Origin: Dyadobacter jiangsuensis
GTDB lineage: Bacteria; Bacteroidota; Bacteroidia; Cytophagales; Spirosomataceae
Assembly: GCF_003014695.1 (NCBI RefSeq)
Contig: NZ_PYAS01000016.1
Span: 1 to 64,000 of the forward strand
Reading direction: 5' to 3'
Length of the DNA stretch: 64,000 nucleotides
In this document: piece by piece, positions 40,953-50,748 of the stretch
Numbering within the stretch: the first letter of the stretch is position 1
Layout of the letters: every line of letters starts with the position of its first letter
The notes under the pieces: model-generated
Told to the model about the DNA's origin: nothing
The model's database searches: none
Seen by the model: only the letters and a program-made list of their open reading frames with translations
Program-made: the position numbers and the translations under genes

Positions 40953-41228
40953 ATGTATTTAACCGCGGAAAAGAAGAGCGAGATCTTCGAATCGAAAGGT
41001 TTTAAAAAGGAGAGCGGTGACACCGGCTCTGCTGAATCACAAATTGCTTTATTTACGTACCGTATCAATTATCTGAACGAGCACCTCAAAACGCACAAGA
41101 AAGATAATGATACACGTCTGGGCCTCCTCAAAATGGTAGGAAAGCGCAGAAGATTGTTGGATTATCTTTACAAAAAAGACATCAATCGCTACCGTGCGAT
41201 CATCGCCGAATTGAACATACGTAAGTAA
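40953..41228 (+). CDS. rpsO: 30S ribosomal protein S15
   Basis: A 91-residue protein with the S15 signature [20 protein letters not shown] and [16 protein letters not shown]15 binds 16S rRNA early in 30S assembly. It is followed by a strong terminator and then pnp, the conserved rpsO-pnp order. Confidence 0.95.
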   Translation: MYLTAEKKSEIFESKGFKKESGDTGSAESQIALFTYRINYLNEHLKTHKKDNDTRLGLLKMVGKRRRLLDYLYKKDINRYRAIIAELNIRK

Positions 41229-41236
41229 TTTTAAAA

Positions 41237-41275
41237 TCAGGGAACTTGACATATGTGAAAGTTCCCTGATTTTTT
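41237..41275 (+). terminator. Rho-independent terminator after rpsO
   Basis: tcagggaactt (41237-41247) and aagttccctga (41259-41269) form a perfect 11-bp stem with an 11-base loop, followed by six T. Confidence 0.9.
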
Positions 41276-41342
41276 GCGGAAAAAACAAGAACTTACCGGG
41301 ACGTCAGGATGGCGTTTCACAGCTACAAAAATCAAATATTCT

Positions 41343-43484
41343 ATGCTCTTTAATATAGTTACCAAGACTATAACCTTACCGGACGGCAGGGAAATCACAA
41401 TTGAAACAGGAAAATTAGCCAAACAAGCCGACGGGTCGGTAGTAGTTAGACTGGGTAACACCATGTTGCTGGCTACGGTTGTTGCTAACAAGGATATTAA
41501 GGAAGGCCTCGACTTCCTGCCATTGTCTGTTGACTATCAGGAGAAATTCGCATCTGCGGGACGTATTCCGGGAAGTTTCCAGCGCCGTGAGGGCAAGCTG
41601 TCCGATCACGAAGTTTTGACCAGCCGCCTGGTTGACCGCGTATTGCGCCCATTGTTCCCGGACGATTACCACGCGGAAGTGCAGGTAAATATCCTTTTGA
41701 TCTCTGCGGATGCAGAAGCATTGCCTGACGCGCTCGCTGCATTGGCAGCATCAGCTGCATTGGCGGCGTCCGATATTCCTTTCGGCGGACCGGTTTCAGA
41801 AGTTCGCGTTGCGAAAATCGACGGCGAATACGTGATCAACCCGGGCACGACTGCATTGGCTAATGCAACCCTCGACCTCATGGTAGGCGCGACGTATAAC
41901 GATATCGCGATGGTGGAAGGTGAAATGAGCGAAGTTTCCGAAGAGGAAGTGATCGAAGCATTGAAAATTGCACACGAAGCTATCAAAACCCAATGCCTTG
42001 CTTTGAAAGAATTCGAAGCGGCTGTTGGTAAAGCTGAAAAGAGAGAATACGTAGGCGATCCTGCCGACGAGGCGCTTGAAGCACGCGTTCGCGCATTCGC
42101 GTATCCTAAAATATATGCTGTCGCTCAGCAGGGTTCTACCAACAAAAACGTTAGAAAAGACGGTTTCAAAGCGGTTTGGGAAGAATTCAAAACTACTATT
42201 ACGGAAGAAGAAGCTGCGGAATTCAACGAAGGTCTGGCGAAACGCTATTTCAACGACCTGGTTTGGGAAGGTTCACGCCGGTTGGTATTGGACGAAAGAA
42301 TCCGTCTTGATGGCCGTCAACTCGACCAGGTAAGACCGATCGCTTCGGAAGTGGATTACCTGCCGAATGCACATGGTTCGGCATTGTTCACACGTGGTGA
42401 AACACAATCTTTGACCACAGTAACACTTGGTACCAAGCAGGACGAGCAGATCGTTGACACCCCGTTGAAATACGGTTACAGCAAATTCCTTTTGCACTAC
42501 AACTTCCCAGGTTTCTCAACCGGCGAAGTGAAGCCTAACCGCGGCCCTGGCCGTCGTGAGGTAGGTCACGGTAACCTCGCATTGCGTGCATTGAAAAAAG
42601 TGCTTCCTCCCGAGGCAGACAACCCGTATACTATCCGTATCGTTTCCGATATCCTCGAATCCAACGGCTCGTCTTCCATGGCGACAGTTTGCGCAGGTTC
42701 ATTGGCGCTGATGGACTCAGGTCTGAAAATCAAAGCACCTGTTTCGGGTATCGCAATGGGACTTATCTCTGACGAAGCAACCGGCAAATACGCGGTGCTT
42801 TCAGATATCCTTGGCGATGAAGATCACCTGGGAGATATGGACTTCAAAGTAACCGGAACATCGGAAGGTATCACTGCCTGCCAGATGGACATGAAGGTGA
42901 ACGGTCTTTCATTTGAAGTGTTGACAGAAGCCTTGATGCAAGCCAAAGCGGGCCGTCTGCACATCCTTGGTGAAATGAACAAAACCATCACCGAAAGCCG
43001 TCCTGACCTGAAACCTCACACACCACGCGCTATCGTGATCAAGATCGATCGTGAGATGATCGGTGCGGTGATCGGACCAGGCGGAAAAGTGGTTCAGGAC
43101 ATTCAAAAAGAATCCGGCGCAACCATCTCTATCGAAGAGAAAGATGGCGCAGGCTTCGTAAGTATATTCTCTGCCGATAAGTCTTCCATGGATAAGGCAG
43201 TTGCACGGGTTAAAGGCATCATTCTGGTCCCTGAAATCGGTGAAATCTATACCGGTAAAGTTAAGTCGATCATGCCTTTCGGAGCGTTCGTAGAATTCCT
43301 CCCTGGCAAAGACGGTTTGTTGCACATTTCCGAGATCAAGTGGGAGCGCCTCGAAAAAATGGATGGCGTTCTGGAAGTAGGAGAAGAGGTGCAGGTGAAG
43401 CTCGTCGAAATCGACAAGAAAACCGGCAAATACCGCCTTTCACGCAAAGTATTGTTACCAAAGCCTGAGAACAAAAAAGATTAA
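41343..43484 (+). CDS. pnp: Polyribonucleotide nucleotidyltransferase
   Basis: A 713-residue protein with two RNase PH domains, a KH domain ([20 protein letters not shown]) and a C-terminal S1 domain ([20 protein letters not shown]). It degrades RNA 3' to 5' with phosphate and is part of the RNA decay machinery. I use the ATG at 41343 ([20 protein letters not shown]); the longer frame from 41274 runs into the rpsO terminator. Confidence 0.95.
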   Translation: MLFNIVTKTITLPDGREITIETGKLAKQADGSVVVRLGNTMLLATVVANKDIKEGLDFLPLSVDYQEKFASAGRIPGSFQRREGKLSDHEVLTSRLVDRVLRPLFPDDYHAEVQVNILLISADAEALPDALAALAASAALAASDIPFGGPVSEVRVAKIDGEYVINPGTTALANATLDLMVGATYNDIAMVEGEMSEVSEEEVIEALKIAHEAIKTQCLALKEFEAAVGKAEKREYVGDPADEALEARVRAFAYPKIYAVAQQGSTNKNVRKDGFKAVWEEFKTTITEEEAAEFNEGLAKRYFNDLVWEGSRRLVLDERIRLDGRQLDQVRPIASEVDYLPNAHGSALFTRGETQSLTTVTLGTKQDEQIVDTPLKYGYSKFLLHYNFPGFSTGEVKPNRGPGRREVGHGNLALRALKKVLPPEADNPYTIRIVSDILESNGSSSMATVCAGSLALMDSGLKIKAPVSGIAMGLISDEATGKYAVLSDILGDEDHLGDMDFKVTGTSEGITACQMDMKVNGLSFEVLTEALMQAKAGRLHILGEMNKTITESRPDLKPHTPRAIVIKIDREMIGAVIGPGGKVVQDIQKESGATISIEEKDGAGFVSIFSADKSSMDKAVARVKGIILVPEIGEIYTGKVKSIMPFGAFVEFLPGKDGLLHISEIKWERLEKMDGVLEVGEEVQVKLVEIDKKTGKYRLSRKVLLPKPENKKD

Positions 43485-43547
43485 TTCAGTGTTCTTCTAG
43501 GCAGGAACGGTAAACGTCGTTATATAACATACTTAATAAAGACATAG

Positions 43548-44411
43548 ATGAGACAGCTAAAGATCAGTAAGCAAATTACCAACCGTGAAAGTCAATCGTT
43601 AGATAAGTATTTGCAGGAGATCGGTAAGGTGGATTTGCTAACGCCGGATGAGGAGGTGACGTTAGCTCAGAAAATCAGGGATGGAGACCAGTTGGCTTTG
43701 GAACGTTTGACCAAGGCGAACCTCCGTTTCGTGGTGTCCGTTGCAAAGCAATATCAAAATCAAGGCTTGTCGTTGGGTGACCTGATCAACGAGGGTAACC
43801 TCGGTCTGATCAAGGCAGCACAGCGTTTTGACGAAACGAGGGGTTTTAAATTCATTTCATACGCAGTTTGGTGGATTCGCCAGTCGATCCTGCAAGCGTT
43901 GGCGGAGCAATCACGTATCGTACGTTTACCCCTCAACCGTGTAGGTTCACTGAACAAAATTTCGAAAACTTTCTCAGAGCTGGAACAGCGATTCGAACGC
44001 GAGCCATCACCTGAGGAGTTGGCGGAAGTATTGGAAATCTCTTCTTCTGAGGTTGTTGATACCATGAAGATCTCCGGTCGCCACGTGTCTATGGACGCGC
44101 CATTCGTACAAGGGGAAGAAAACAGCCTTTTGGACGTTCTGGAAAACGACCTGGAAGACAAACCGGATTCGGGTCTCGTGAATGAATCGCTCCGCAAAGA
44201 GGTACAGCGCGCATTGTGCACGCTTACGCAGCGCGAAGCGGACGTAATTGCCCTGTATTTCGGTCTGAATGGCGAACATGCAATGACTTTGGAAGAGATC
44301 GGGGAGAAGTTCAACCTCACTCGCGAACGCGTGCGTCAGATCAAGGAAAAAGCGATCCGCAGATTGCGCCACGTTTCCAGAAGCAAAGCTTTGAAAACCT
44401 ATTTGGGTTAA
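43548..44411 (+). CDS. rpoD: Primary RNA polymerase sigma factor
   Basis: A 287-residue protein lacking region 1.1, the standard size for Bacteroidetes primary sigma factors. Region 1.2 ([19 protein letters not shown]), region 2 ([35 protein letters not shown]), region 3 and region 4.2 ([20 protein letters not shown]) are all present. It recognises the TTG/TAnnTTTG promoters seen in this half of the window. Confidence 0.95.
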   Translation: MRQLKISKQITNRESQSLDKYLQEIGKVDLLTPDEEVTLAQKIRDGDQLALERLTKANLRFVVSVAKQYQNQGLSLGDLINEGNLGLIKAAQRFDETRGFKFISYAVWWIRQSILQALAEQSRIVRLPLNRVGSLNKISKTFSELEQRFEREPSPEELAEVLEISSSEVVDTMKISGRHVSMDAPFVQGEENSLLDVLENDLEDKPDSGLVNESLRKEVQRALCTLTQREADVIALYFGLNGEHAMTLEEIGEKFNLTRERVRQIKEKAIRRLRHVSRSKALKTYLG

Positions 44412-44444
44412 TGCATATTTCAATGCAAACCTTCTAATTACTTT

Positions 44445-44470
44445 AATAGCCTCTTTCGGGAGGCTATTTT
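44445..44470 (+). terminator. Rho-independent terminator after rpoD
   Basis: aatagcctc (44445-44453) pairs with gaggctatt (44460-44468) around a six-base loop, followed by ttttcatttt. Confidence 0.8.
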
Positions 44471-44493
44471 CATTTTCAGACAGGAAGTTTTCC

Positions 44494-46203
44494 ATGGCTA
44501 TTTTACAACCTTTGATCGACATGGCGGAAATCTGCTACCGGCAGGGAATCCGCCATGTCGTTATTTCACCAGGCTCGCGCAGCGCTGCGCTTACGCTCGC
44601 ATTCGCGCGTCACGGAGGCTTCCAGGCGCACGTGTGTATGGACGAGCGCTCGGCAGGCTTCATTGCCCTTGGAATGGCCCAGCAAATCGATTCTCCGGTG
44701 GTTTTGATCTGTACCTCGGGTAGTGCGGCATACAACTTTGCTCCGGCCGTTTCTGAGGCGTTTTTTCAGCAAATACCGTTGCTGGTACTCACAGCCGACC
44801 GGCCGAAAGAATGGCAGCACCAATATGACGGACAGACGATCTATCAGACGGGCATTTTCGGGCAGCATGTGAAGCGTTCCTTCGAAATATCGCCGGATTA
44901 CCAGCATTCCGACGTACAATGGGCGATCAACCGGGTTACGAATGAGGCGATTAACCTGGCGTCAGTCAGTCCGAATGGCCCCGTGCATATTAATGTGCCC
45001 ATCCGGGAGCCGTTCTATCCGTCTGCCAATGAGGATTTCATTGCCTCCGGTGACGTGAGGATTATCAATAGGCAGGAGAAAGAGATCGTGTGGCCGCAGG
45101 CGGTTTGGGAAGAGCTGCTCGACGAGTGGGAAAGCGCGTCTAGAATCCTAATAGCTGGCGGCCAGGGGAAGCCGGATGCTGCTTTAAATGGGGTACTGGA
45201 TCGGATTAACGAGGAGTGGCAGATTCCAGTATTGGGTGATTGCATCGCTAACTTGTCCGGAAAGGAAGTCATTCGTCACCACGATCTCTTTTTAGGTTCA
45301 AAGGAGGTCGAAAACCTCCGCCCCGATTTGCTGATTACGTTCGGAATGTCGTTCCTTTCAAAGGAATTCAAGCAGTTTATCCGTAAAAATCCCCCGCGCT
45401 ACCATTGGAATGTCAGTGAGGATACTTATCTGGCCGATCCATTCCAGTCGGTAACGAGGGATATCCCCGGGAATGCGGCTTTATTTTTCGGTAAATTATT
45501 TGAAAAGCTTGATTATCAGTCTTTTGTTGAGAACTCAGACTTGGGGCATGACACTTCATTTCAATCATTATGGTTGCAAAATGAGCGAAATGCATGCCAA
45601 AAAAAGTACGAAATGCTGAAAAGTCTATCAGTGTTCAGTGATTTAACTTTGTTAGATTCAATATTTAAGTTTATAAAAGATAATCATCAGTTACATATTG
45701 CCAATAGCATGTCTGTTCGATATGCGAACGTGCTGGCGGTCGAAAACGAATGGTCGGGGGTGTTGGCGAATAGGGGAACAAGTGGTATCGATGGATGCGT
45801 AAGTACCGCAATCGGGGCGGCCAGGGTGAACGGCAAACGGACCTTACTGATCACAGGCGACGTTGCGTTTCTCTACGACCGAAATGGCTTGCTCACCGAT
45901 AACCTTCCACAGAACCTGAAAATCGTTGTGCTGAACAACGCCGGCGGAAACATTTTCCGGATGATCGACGGCCCGGGAAGTTTGCCGGAGCTGGAAACTT
46001 TCTTCGAGACCAGGCATTCGTTCTCGGCAAAACGCACCTGTGAAGATTCGGGGATTGCATATTTCCGTGTTTCCGATCTGTCGGATACGGAAGGGATTGT
46101 GAAGGAATTTCTGGATTTCGACGGGATCGCCCTCCTGGAAGGATTCACCGATCCCGCCGAAAACACGCGAGCCTGGAAGGCATTAAAACGTGCGGCTCAC
46201 TAG
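44494..46203 (+). CDS. menD: MenD: SEPHCHC synthase (menaquinone pathway)
   Basis: A 569-residue thiamine-diphosphate enzyme that joins 2-oxoglutarate and isochorismate in menaquinone synthesis. Family blocks: VVISPGSRSAALTLAFARHG, MDERSAGFIALGMA (with the catalytic glutamate), TSGSAAYNFAPAVSEAFFQQ, and the C-terminal ThDP/Mg segment LITGDVAFLYDRNGL followed by LNNAGGNIF. Menaquinone is the main quinone in Bacteroidetes. No other men gene is adjacent. Confidence 0.95.
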   Translation: MAILQPLIDMAEICYRQGIRHVVISPGSRSAALTLAFARHGGFQAHVCMDERSAGFIALGMAQQIDSPVVLICTSGSAAYNFAPAVSEAFFQQIPLLVLTADRPKEWQHQYDGQTIYQTGIFGQHVKRSFEISPDYQHSDVQWAINRVTNEAINLASVSPNGPVHINVPIREPFYPSANEDFIASGDVRIINRQEKEIVWPQAVWEELLDEWESASRILIAGGQGKPDAALNGVLDRINEEWQIPVLGDCIANLSGKEVIRHHDLFLGSKEVENLRPDLLITFGMSFLSKEFKQFIRKNPPRYHWNVSEDTYLADPFQSVTRDIPGNAALFFGKLFEKLDYQSFVENSDLGHDTSFQSLWLQNERNACQKKYEMLKSLSVFSDLTLLDSIFKFIKDNHQLHIANSMSVRYANVLAVENEWSGVLANRGTSGIDGCVSTAIGAARVNGKRTLLITGDVAFLYDRNGLLTDNLPQNLKIVVLNNAGGNIFRMIDGPGSLPELETFFETRHSFSAKRTCEDSGIAYFRVSDLSDTEGIVKEFLDFDGIALLEGFTDPAENTRAWKALKRAAH

Positions 46204-46220
46204 GAGTATCGGGGCAGTTG

Positions 46221-47255
46221 CTACCGACAGTATTTGGCGGCCTCGGCAGTAGCGAGGGAGTCTTTTAACACGACTCCCTGCTTCCATATTTTACACGCCT
46301 CTGCGGTGTTTTTTTGTGCCAGATAGGCCTGCCCGGTCAATCCGTAGAGCAATTCCACAGGCTCTGCTATTTCGATGGCCTTATTGAATGCATTCAACGC
46401 CTCTGAGCTATTTCCTTGCTGCTGGTAATAGATGCCCAGGTTACGCAGCGCATAGCCGTTTTTAGGCAGCTTATCCAGCGATTTTTCAATAAGCACGCGA
46501 GCCTCTTCCGGCTTGCCTGTTTGCAGCAATGCGTAGGCCTTGTTATTGAGTGAATAGGGCTCGGCAGGATCGCGGCCAAGCACCTGGTCGAAGTACGAGA
46601 TTGCCACCGGCCACTGCTTGTTTTTGGAGGCAATGAGCCCTAGGTTGTTCAATGCCTGCGGTTGTGCGGGATCCAGGGCTACGGCAGTTTCGAAATCCAG
46701 CCTTGCCTCATTGTATGAGCCCATCCGGTAATACACAGCGCCGCGGTTTACGTATGCTTCCGTGTTTGTCTTGCTCAATTGCACGGCGCGATCATATTCA
46801 GGAATGGCCAGCGACGAGTTACCTTGCGCGTCGAGCAGATTACCCTTTACGAGATGGAAGCGGGTAGAGTCCTTATATTCCTTTTCAATCTGTTCCAGAT
46901 CGGCTTTGGCATCGTTCAGACGGCCCAAATCCAGTGATGCTTCCGCCCGGACGAGATTTGCCTGTACGAGTGTAGGATCAAGGCGGATCGCTTCTGTTAA
47001 AATCTCATGGGCATCTTCAACGCGACCCAATTTCAACAAAGTTATTCCCTTGTTGAGATAGGCGTCCGAAAAATCTGCATTTTTGGCAATCGCTTCGTCG
47101 TACAGCCTCAATGCTTCGGCATAGTTCTTTTGACCGAGAGCCTGATTGCCTTTCAGGAAAAAATCAGCCGCATCTTTTTTGCTCTGGCTTGTACAGTTTA
47201 GTAATGTTAGTACTAAAAAAAGTAGCTGAATTAAAGTATTGAATTTGAATAACAT
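46221..47255 (-). CDS. TPR-repeat lipoprotein
   Basis: I use the ATG at 47255: it gives a signal peptide with lipobox (LFLVLTLLNC), followed by eight or so tetratricopeptide repeats such as GNQALGQKNYAEALRLYDEA and AYLNKGITLLKLGRVEDAHE. The protein is about 344 residues and probably anchored in the outer or inner membrane as an assembly scaffold. It converges with menD. Confidence 0.8.
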   Translation of the reverse strand: MLFKFNTLIQLLFLVLTLLNCTSQSKKDAADFFLKGNQALGQKNYAEALRLYDEAIAKNADFSDAYLNKGITLLKLGRVEDAHEILTEAIRLDPTLVQANLVRAEASLDLGRLNDAKADLEQIEKEYKDSTRFHLVKGNLLDAQGNSSLAIPEYDRAVQLSKTNTEAYVNRGAVYYRMGSYNEARLDFETAVALDPAQPQALNNLGLIASKNKQWPVAISYFDQVLGRDPAEPYSLNNKAYALLQTGKPEEARVLIEKSLDKLPKNGYALRNLGIYYQQQGNSSEALNAFNKAIEIAEPVELLYGLTGQAYLAQKNTAEACKIWKQGVVLKDSLATAEAAKYCR

Positions 47256-47283
47256 ATAATTAGTAATAGTAAGAACACCAGTT

Positions 47284-47535
47284 ATGAGGTACATCAAGGA
47301 CATCCCTAACCCTCGCTACAAAATCGGTCTTTACCAATGGAACAGCAAGTACATCATCAAGATCGAATCAGGAATGTATGAGCAAACTTACAAAATCGAT
47401 GATTACGAAGTAGCGTCGACAGAAGAGCTGGAAGCCTGTATGGACGAAGCTTTCACACAAGCCGTCGCTTCCCGGTTCGATGCCATGCATGCTGATTTCA
47501 ACGGCACGTTAGTCCGGAATAATGTGCTTTTTTAG
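47284..47535 (+). CDS. Small conserved hypothetical protein
   Basis: An 83-residue protein: MRYIKDIPNPRYKIGLYQWN, KYIIKIESGMYEQTYKIDDY and EACMDEAFTQAVASRF. It has no signal peptide and looks like a small alpha/beta protein known only from Bacteroidetes; function unknown. It is divergent from the TPR lipoprotein with a 28-base gap. Confidence 0.7.
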   Translation: MRYIKDIPNPRYKIGLYQWNSKYIIKIESGMYEQTYKIDDYEVASTEELEACMDEAFTQAVASRFDAMHADFNGTLVRNNVLF

Positions 47536-47695
47536 CGCTTCCGGCGTATTTCCGACAAGCAGACGTATACGGTTTTAAAGCGCTTTTCGTTAGATAGCAA
47601 ACAATTTTAAGCGGTAAGTGAGGACCAAAATATTCTTTTGTCAGGATATGGCAGACCACAAAAACTTAATTCAAAACTCCACCAACTCAGTATCT

Positions 47696-50600
47696 ATGGT
47701 TTTTAAACGCAGCGCCTCCACCATCGGCATGTTTGTATGTGTAGGCGCGTCTTCCGTAGTAGCCCAGAATACGCTTAGTATTACGGAGCCGGAAGCACAT
47801 TTTCGCAACGGCCTCGAATATTACGCAAAGTCCAATTACGTAGCTGCAAGGCAGGAATTCGGCGAATTCCTGAATTCGCAGGATAAGTTGCTCAGCACGA
47901 GCGATTACAATAAGGTTACGGCCGAGTATTATGTGGCTGTAACAGGCCTATATCTGAACTATCCCGAGGCCGAAGTGCAGGTTGACAGGTTTGTCAAGAA
48001 CCACGCCGAACACCCCAAAGCGCAGCTTATTTACAGTGATTTGGGAAAGTATTATTATGAAAGCGGCAACTACGAAAAGGCCATTACGTACCTGGAAAAG
48101 GCAGTAGACTTACCGGGGGCAGGAGCGGGGAGGCTGGAAAGCACCTACCGCCTCGCGATGTCTTATTACAATACCAAGCAACCTGATCTCGCTCTTCCGT
48201 TGTTCAACCAGGTGAAAGCAGAGGTGGGTTTCGAGCATGCGGGCGATGCATCTTTCTACGCCGGCGTCATCAATTATCAGAAAAATAACTTCGAAGAAGC
48301 CTATCAGGATTTCAAGCGGATTGAAGAGCATCCTTATTATAAGAATGAGGCCCCTAACTGGATCATTTCTTCGCTGTATCAGCTTAAAAAGTTTGATGAG
48401 CTCCTTGCCTACGGTGAACGCATTCTTGGTGCGCAGCGGGGTAACACCAAGCTCGACGATGTTGCTTTGTATGTAGCAGAGGTCTATTACGAGAAAGGGG
48501 ATTATGCTAATGCCGTTAAAGCTTACGAGCGCTACAAGCGTATGAAGCCAGGTGCAGTACCGCCGACAGTGGCCTTGCATTATGGCCACGCGCAGTTCCG
48601 CAACAACAACTTTGAGGGAGCAATAACCTCATTGAAGCCAATCGGAAACGGCAAGGACTCTGTTTCGCAGTACGCTTCATATATACTGGGAATCAGCAAC
48701 TTAAAGACTACTAATTTAAGTAATGCTTTAACATCATTCGGCAATGCTGCGTCATTGGATTTCAACCAGGTAGTGAAAGAAGAAGCGACTTATAACCATG
48801 CAAAAGTGCAGCTGGAACTCGGTAATAACACCGATGCCGTAAAGGAGCTGAATAACTACATGGCGAAGTACCCGGAAAGCAAACATACCGAGGAAGCGAC
48901 CGAATTAGTGGCCGAAGGATACGCCAGCGCCAGCAATAGTTCGGCAGCGATAAAGTACATTGAGGGCCTGAAATCGCGTAATGCTAAAATAAATAGTACC
49001 TATCAGAGGCTGACTTATAACCAGGGTGTGACGGATTTCAATGCGGGACGCTTTGAACCTGCAATTGAAATGTTCGAGAAGTCGCTGAAATACCCGATCG
49101 ACGTGGAGCTTTTCAATTCCGCATCGTTTTACAAGGCGGAGTCGGTTTATGGGTTAAAGCGTGTCGATGAAGCGGCGACGCTGTACAACCAGATTGCCAA
49201 GAACCCCAAAGCAGGCATTTACTCGAAGAAAAGCTTGTACGCTTTGGGATATATTTATTATAACCAAAAGAAATACAGCCAGGCGCTGCCCTACTTCCGA
49301 GACTTTACCAACAACATCGAAGGAATGGAGGCGGATATGATCGAGGACGCACATGCGAGACTGGCCGACTGCTACCTCGCTGCCAAGAACTACAACGAGG
49401 CCATCCGTACGTACGAGCAGGTAGCAGCGAAAGGTAAAGTGGATAAGGATTACGCGTTGTTCCAGAAAGCTCGCGCCTATGTGTACATGAACCGCGAGGC
49501 GGAAGCAAAACGCCAGTTCGAGTTGCTGATCAGCCAGTACCCGCAGTCGAAGCACCTGGACAATGCCTACTTCCAGCTGGCAGACATCGATTTCCAAAAC
49601 CAGAGCTATTCGGCAGCGGTGAAGGGTTTTACCCGGATGATCAACGAGAAGCCGAAAAGCACGCTTATTCCGGCTGCGTTGCTGCGCCGCGCACAGTCAT
49701 ATTACAACTTGCAGGTGTACGAGCAGGCAATCGTCGATTTTCGCAAGATCCTGACCGAATATTCCGATTCGCCGTCTGCTGAAAGCGCATTGGAAGGTAT
49801 CCAGGAAAGCTACTCGGCAGTGGGGCGTCCGGAGGAGTTCAACCAGGTGCTGGGTGTTGTGCGTAAAAACAACCCTGGCAACGAGAAGCTGGAAGGTGTG
49901 GAGTTCGACAATGTGCGTAACCTGTATTACGCCGAGAAGTACGATAATGCGATTACGGCATTACAGGCTTTCTTGCAAAGTTACCCCGCCAGCAAGCACC
50001 AGTATGATGCTACTTATTTCATCGCTTCATCATACGACAAGACTAACCGCGTGAATGAAGCACTTCAATATTACGGTAAAGTGGTTCAGCAAAACCGCTC
50101 GCAGTTTGTTGGAGCAGCAGCGCAGCGTTCGGCTGAGCTGGAAATCGGTCGCGGTAACTTCAACAATGCGGTGACGAGCTTCCGGGTGCTTTCGCGCAAT
50201 GCCGAAAACAAGAAGGATCAGGCTACTGCATGGACCGGCCTGATGGATACGTATTTCACATTGAAAAGCTACGACTCGACGCTGTATTATGCGAAAGAGA
50301 TCATTAACATGGGCAATATCGTTCCTGCAAGCCTCGGAAAGGCGCACCTGTACCTCGGTAAGGTACCTTACGAGAAGGGCGATTTGAAAAAGGCCGGCGA
50401 AGAGTTCCGAAAAGTTTCGGCTTCATCCAAAGATGAGTTCGGTGCGGAAGCAGCTTACTGGTCGGCCATGGTCCTCTACAAAGAGAAGAAATACAAGGAA
50501 GCGGAGACTGCCATCATTGATATGGGTAAAAATTTCGAGGGATACGACTTCTGGCGCGCACGCTCGTTTATCCTGCTTGCGGACGTGTACGTGGGCATGA

Positions 50601-50707
50601 ACGAGAAGGTTCAGGCGAAGGCGACGCTTAACTCCATTATCGAGAATTCCGATGATAAGGAGGCGGTTGAAATGGCCAAAGAGAAGTTGAACAAAATTGA
50701 AAAGTAA
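47696..50707 (+). CDS. Large periplasmic TPR protein (YbgF/BamD-like)
   Basis: About 1,003 residues from the ATG at 47696, which gives a signal peptide MVFKRSASTIGMFVCVGASS ending VVAQ; ATG at 47648 and GTG at 47618 are alternatives. The rest is a solenoid of more than twenty TPR-like repeats, e.g. HFRNGLEYYAKSNYVAARQE and LIYSDLGKYYYESGNYEKAI. Such proteins act in outer-membrane and cell-division assembly. It starts a run of four envelope genes (to 54,551). Confidence 0.8.
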   Translation: MVFKRSASTIGMFVCVGASSVVAQNTLSITEPEAHFRNGLEYYAKSNYVAARQEFGEFLNSQDKLLSTSDYNKVTAEYYVAVTGLYLNYPEAEVQVDRFVKNHAEHPKAQLIYSDLGKYYYESGNYEKAITYLEKAVDLPGAGAGRLESTYRLAMSYYNTKQPDLALPLFNQVKAEVGFEHAGDASFYAGVINYQKNNFEEAYQDFKRIEEHPYYKNEAPNWIISSLYQLKKFDELLAYGERILGAQRGNTKLDDVALYVAEVYYEKGDYANAVKAYERYKRMKPGAVPPTVALHYGHAQFRNNNFEGAITSLKPIGNGKDSVSQYASYILGISNLKTTNLSNALTSFGNAASLDFNQVVKEEATYNHAKVQLELGNNTDAVKELNNYMAKYPESKHTEEATELVAEGYASASNSSAAIKYIEGLKSRNAKINSTYQRLTYNQGVTDFNAGRFEPAIEMFEKSLKYPIDVELFNSASFYKAESVYGLKRVDEAATLYNQIAKNPKAGIYSKKSLYALGYIYYNQKKYSQALPYFRDFTNNIEGMEADMIEDAHARLADCYLAAKNYNEAIRTYEQVAAKGKVDKDYALFQKARAYVYMNREAEAKRQFELLISQYPQSKHLDNAYFQLADIDFQNQSYSAAVKGFTRMINEKPKSTLIPAALLRRAQSYYNLQVYEQAIVDFRKILTEYSDSPSAESALEGIQESYSAVGRPEEFNQVLGVVRKNNPGNEKLEGVEFDNVRNLYYAEKYDNAITALQAFLQSYPASKHQYDATYFIASSYDKTNRVNEALQYYGKVVQQNRSQFVGAAAQRSAELEIGRGNFNNAVTSFRVLSRNAENKKDQATAWTGLMDTYFTLKSYDSTLYYAKEIINMGNIVPASLGKAHLYLGKVPYEKGDLKKAGEEFRKVSASSKDEFGAEAAYWSAMVLYKEKKYKEAETAIIDMGKNFEGYDFWRARSFILLADVYVGMNEKVQAKATLNSIIENSDDKEAVEMAKEKLNKIEK

Positions 50708-50748
50708 CCCGTGAATTACGGTTTCATTAAACAGAAAAACCCGTTACC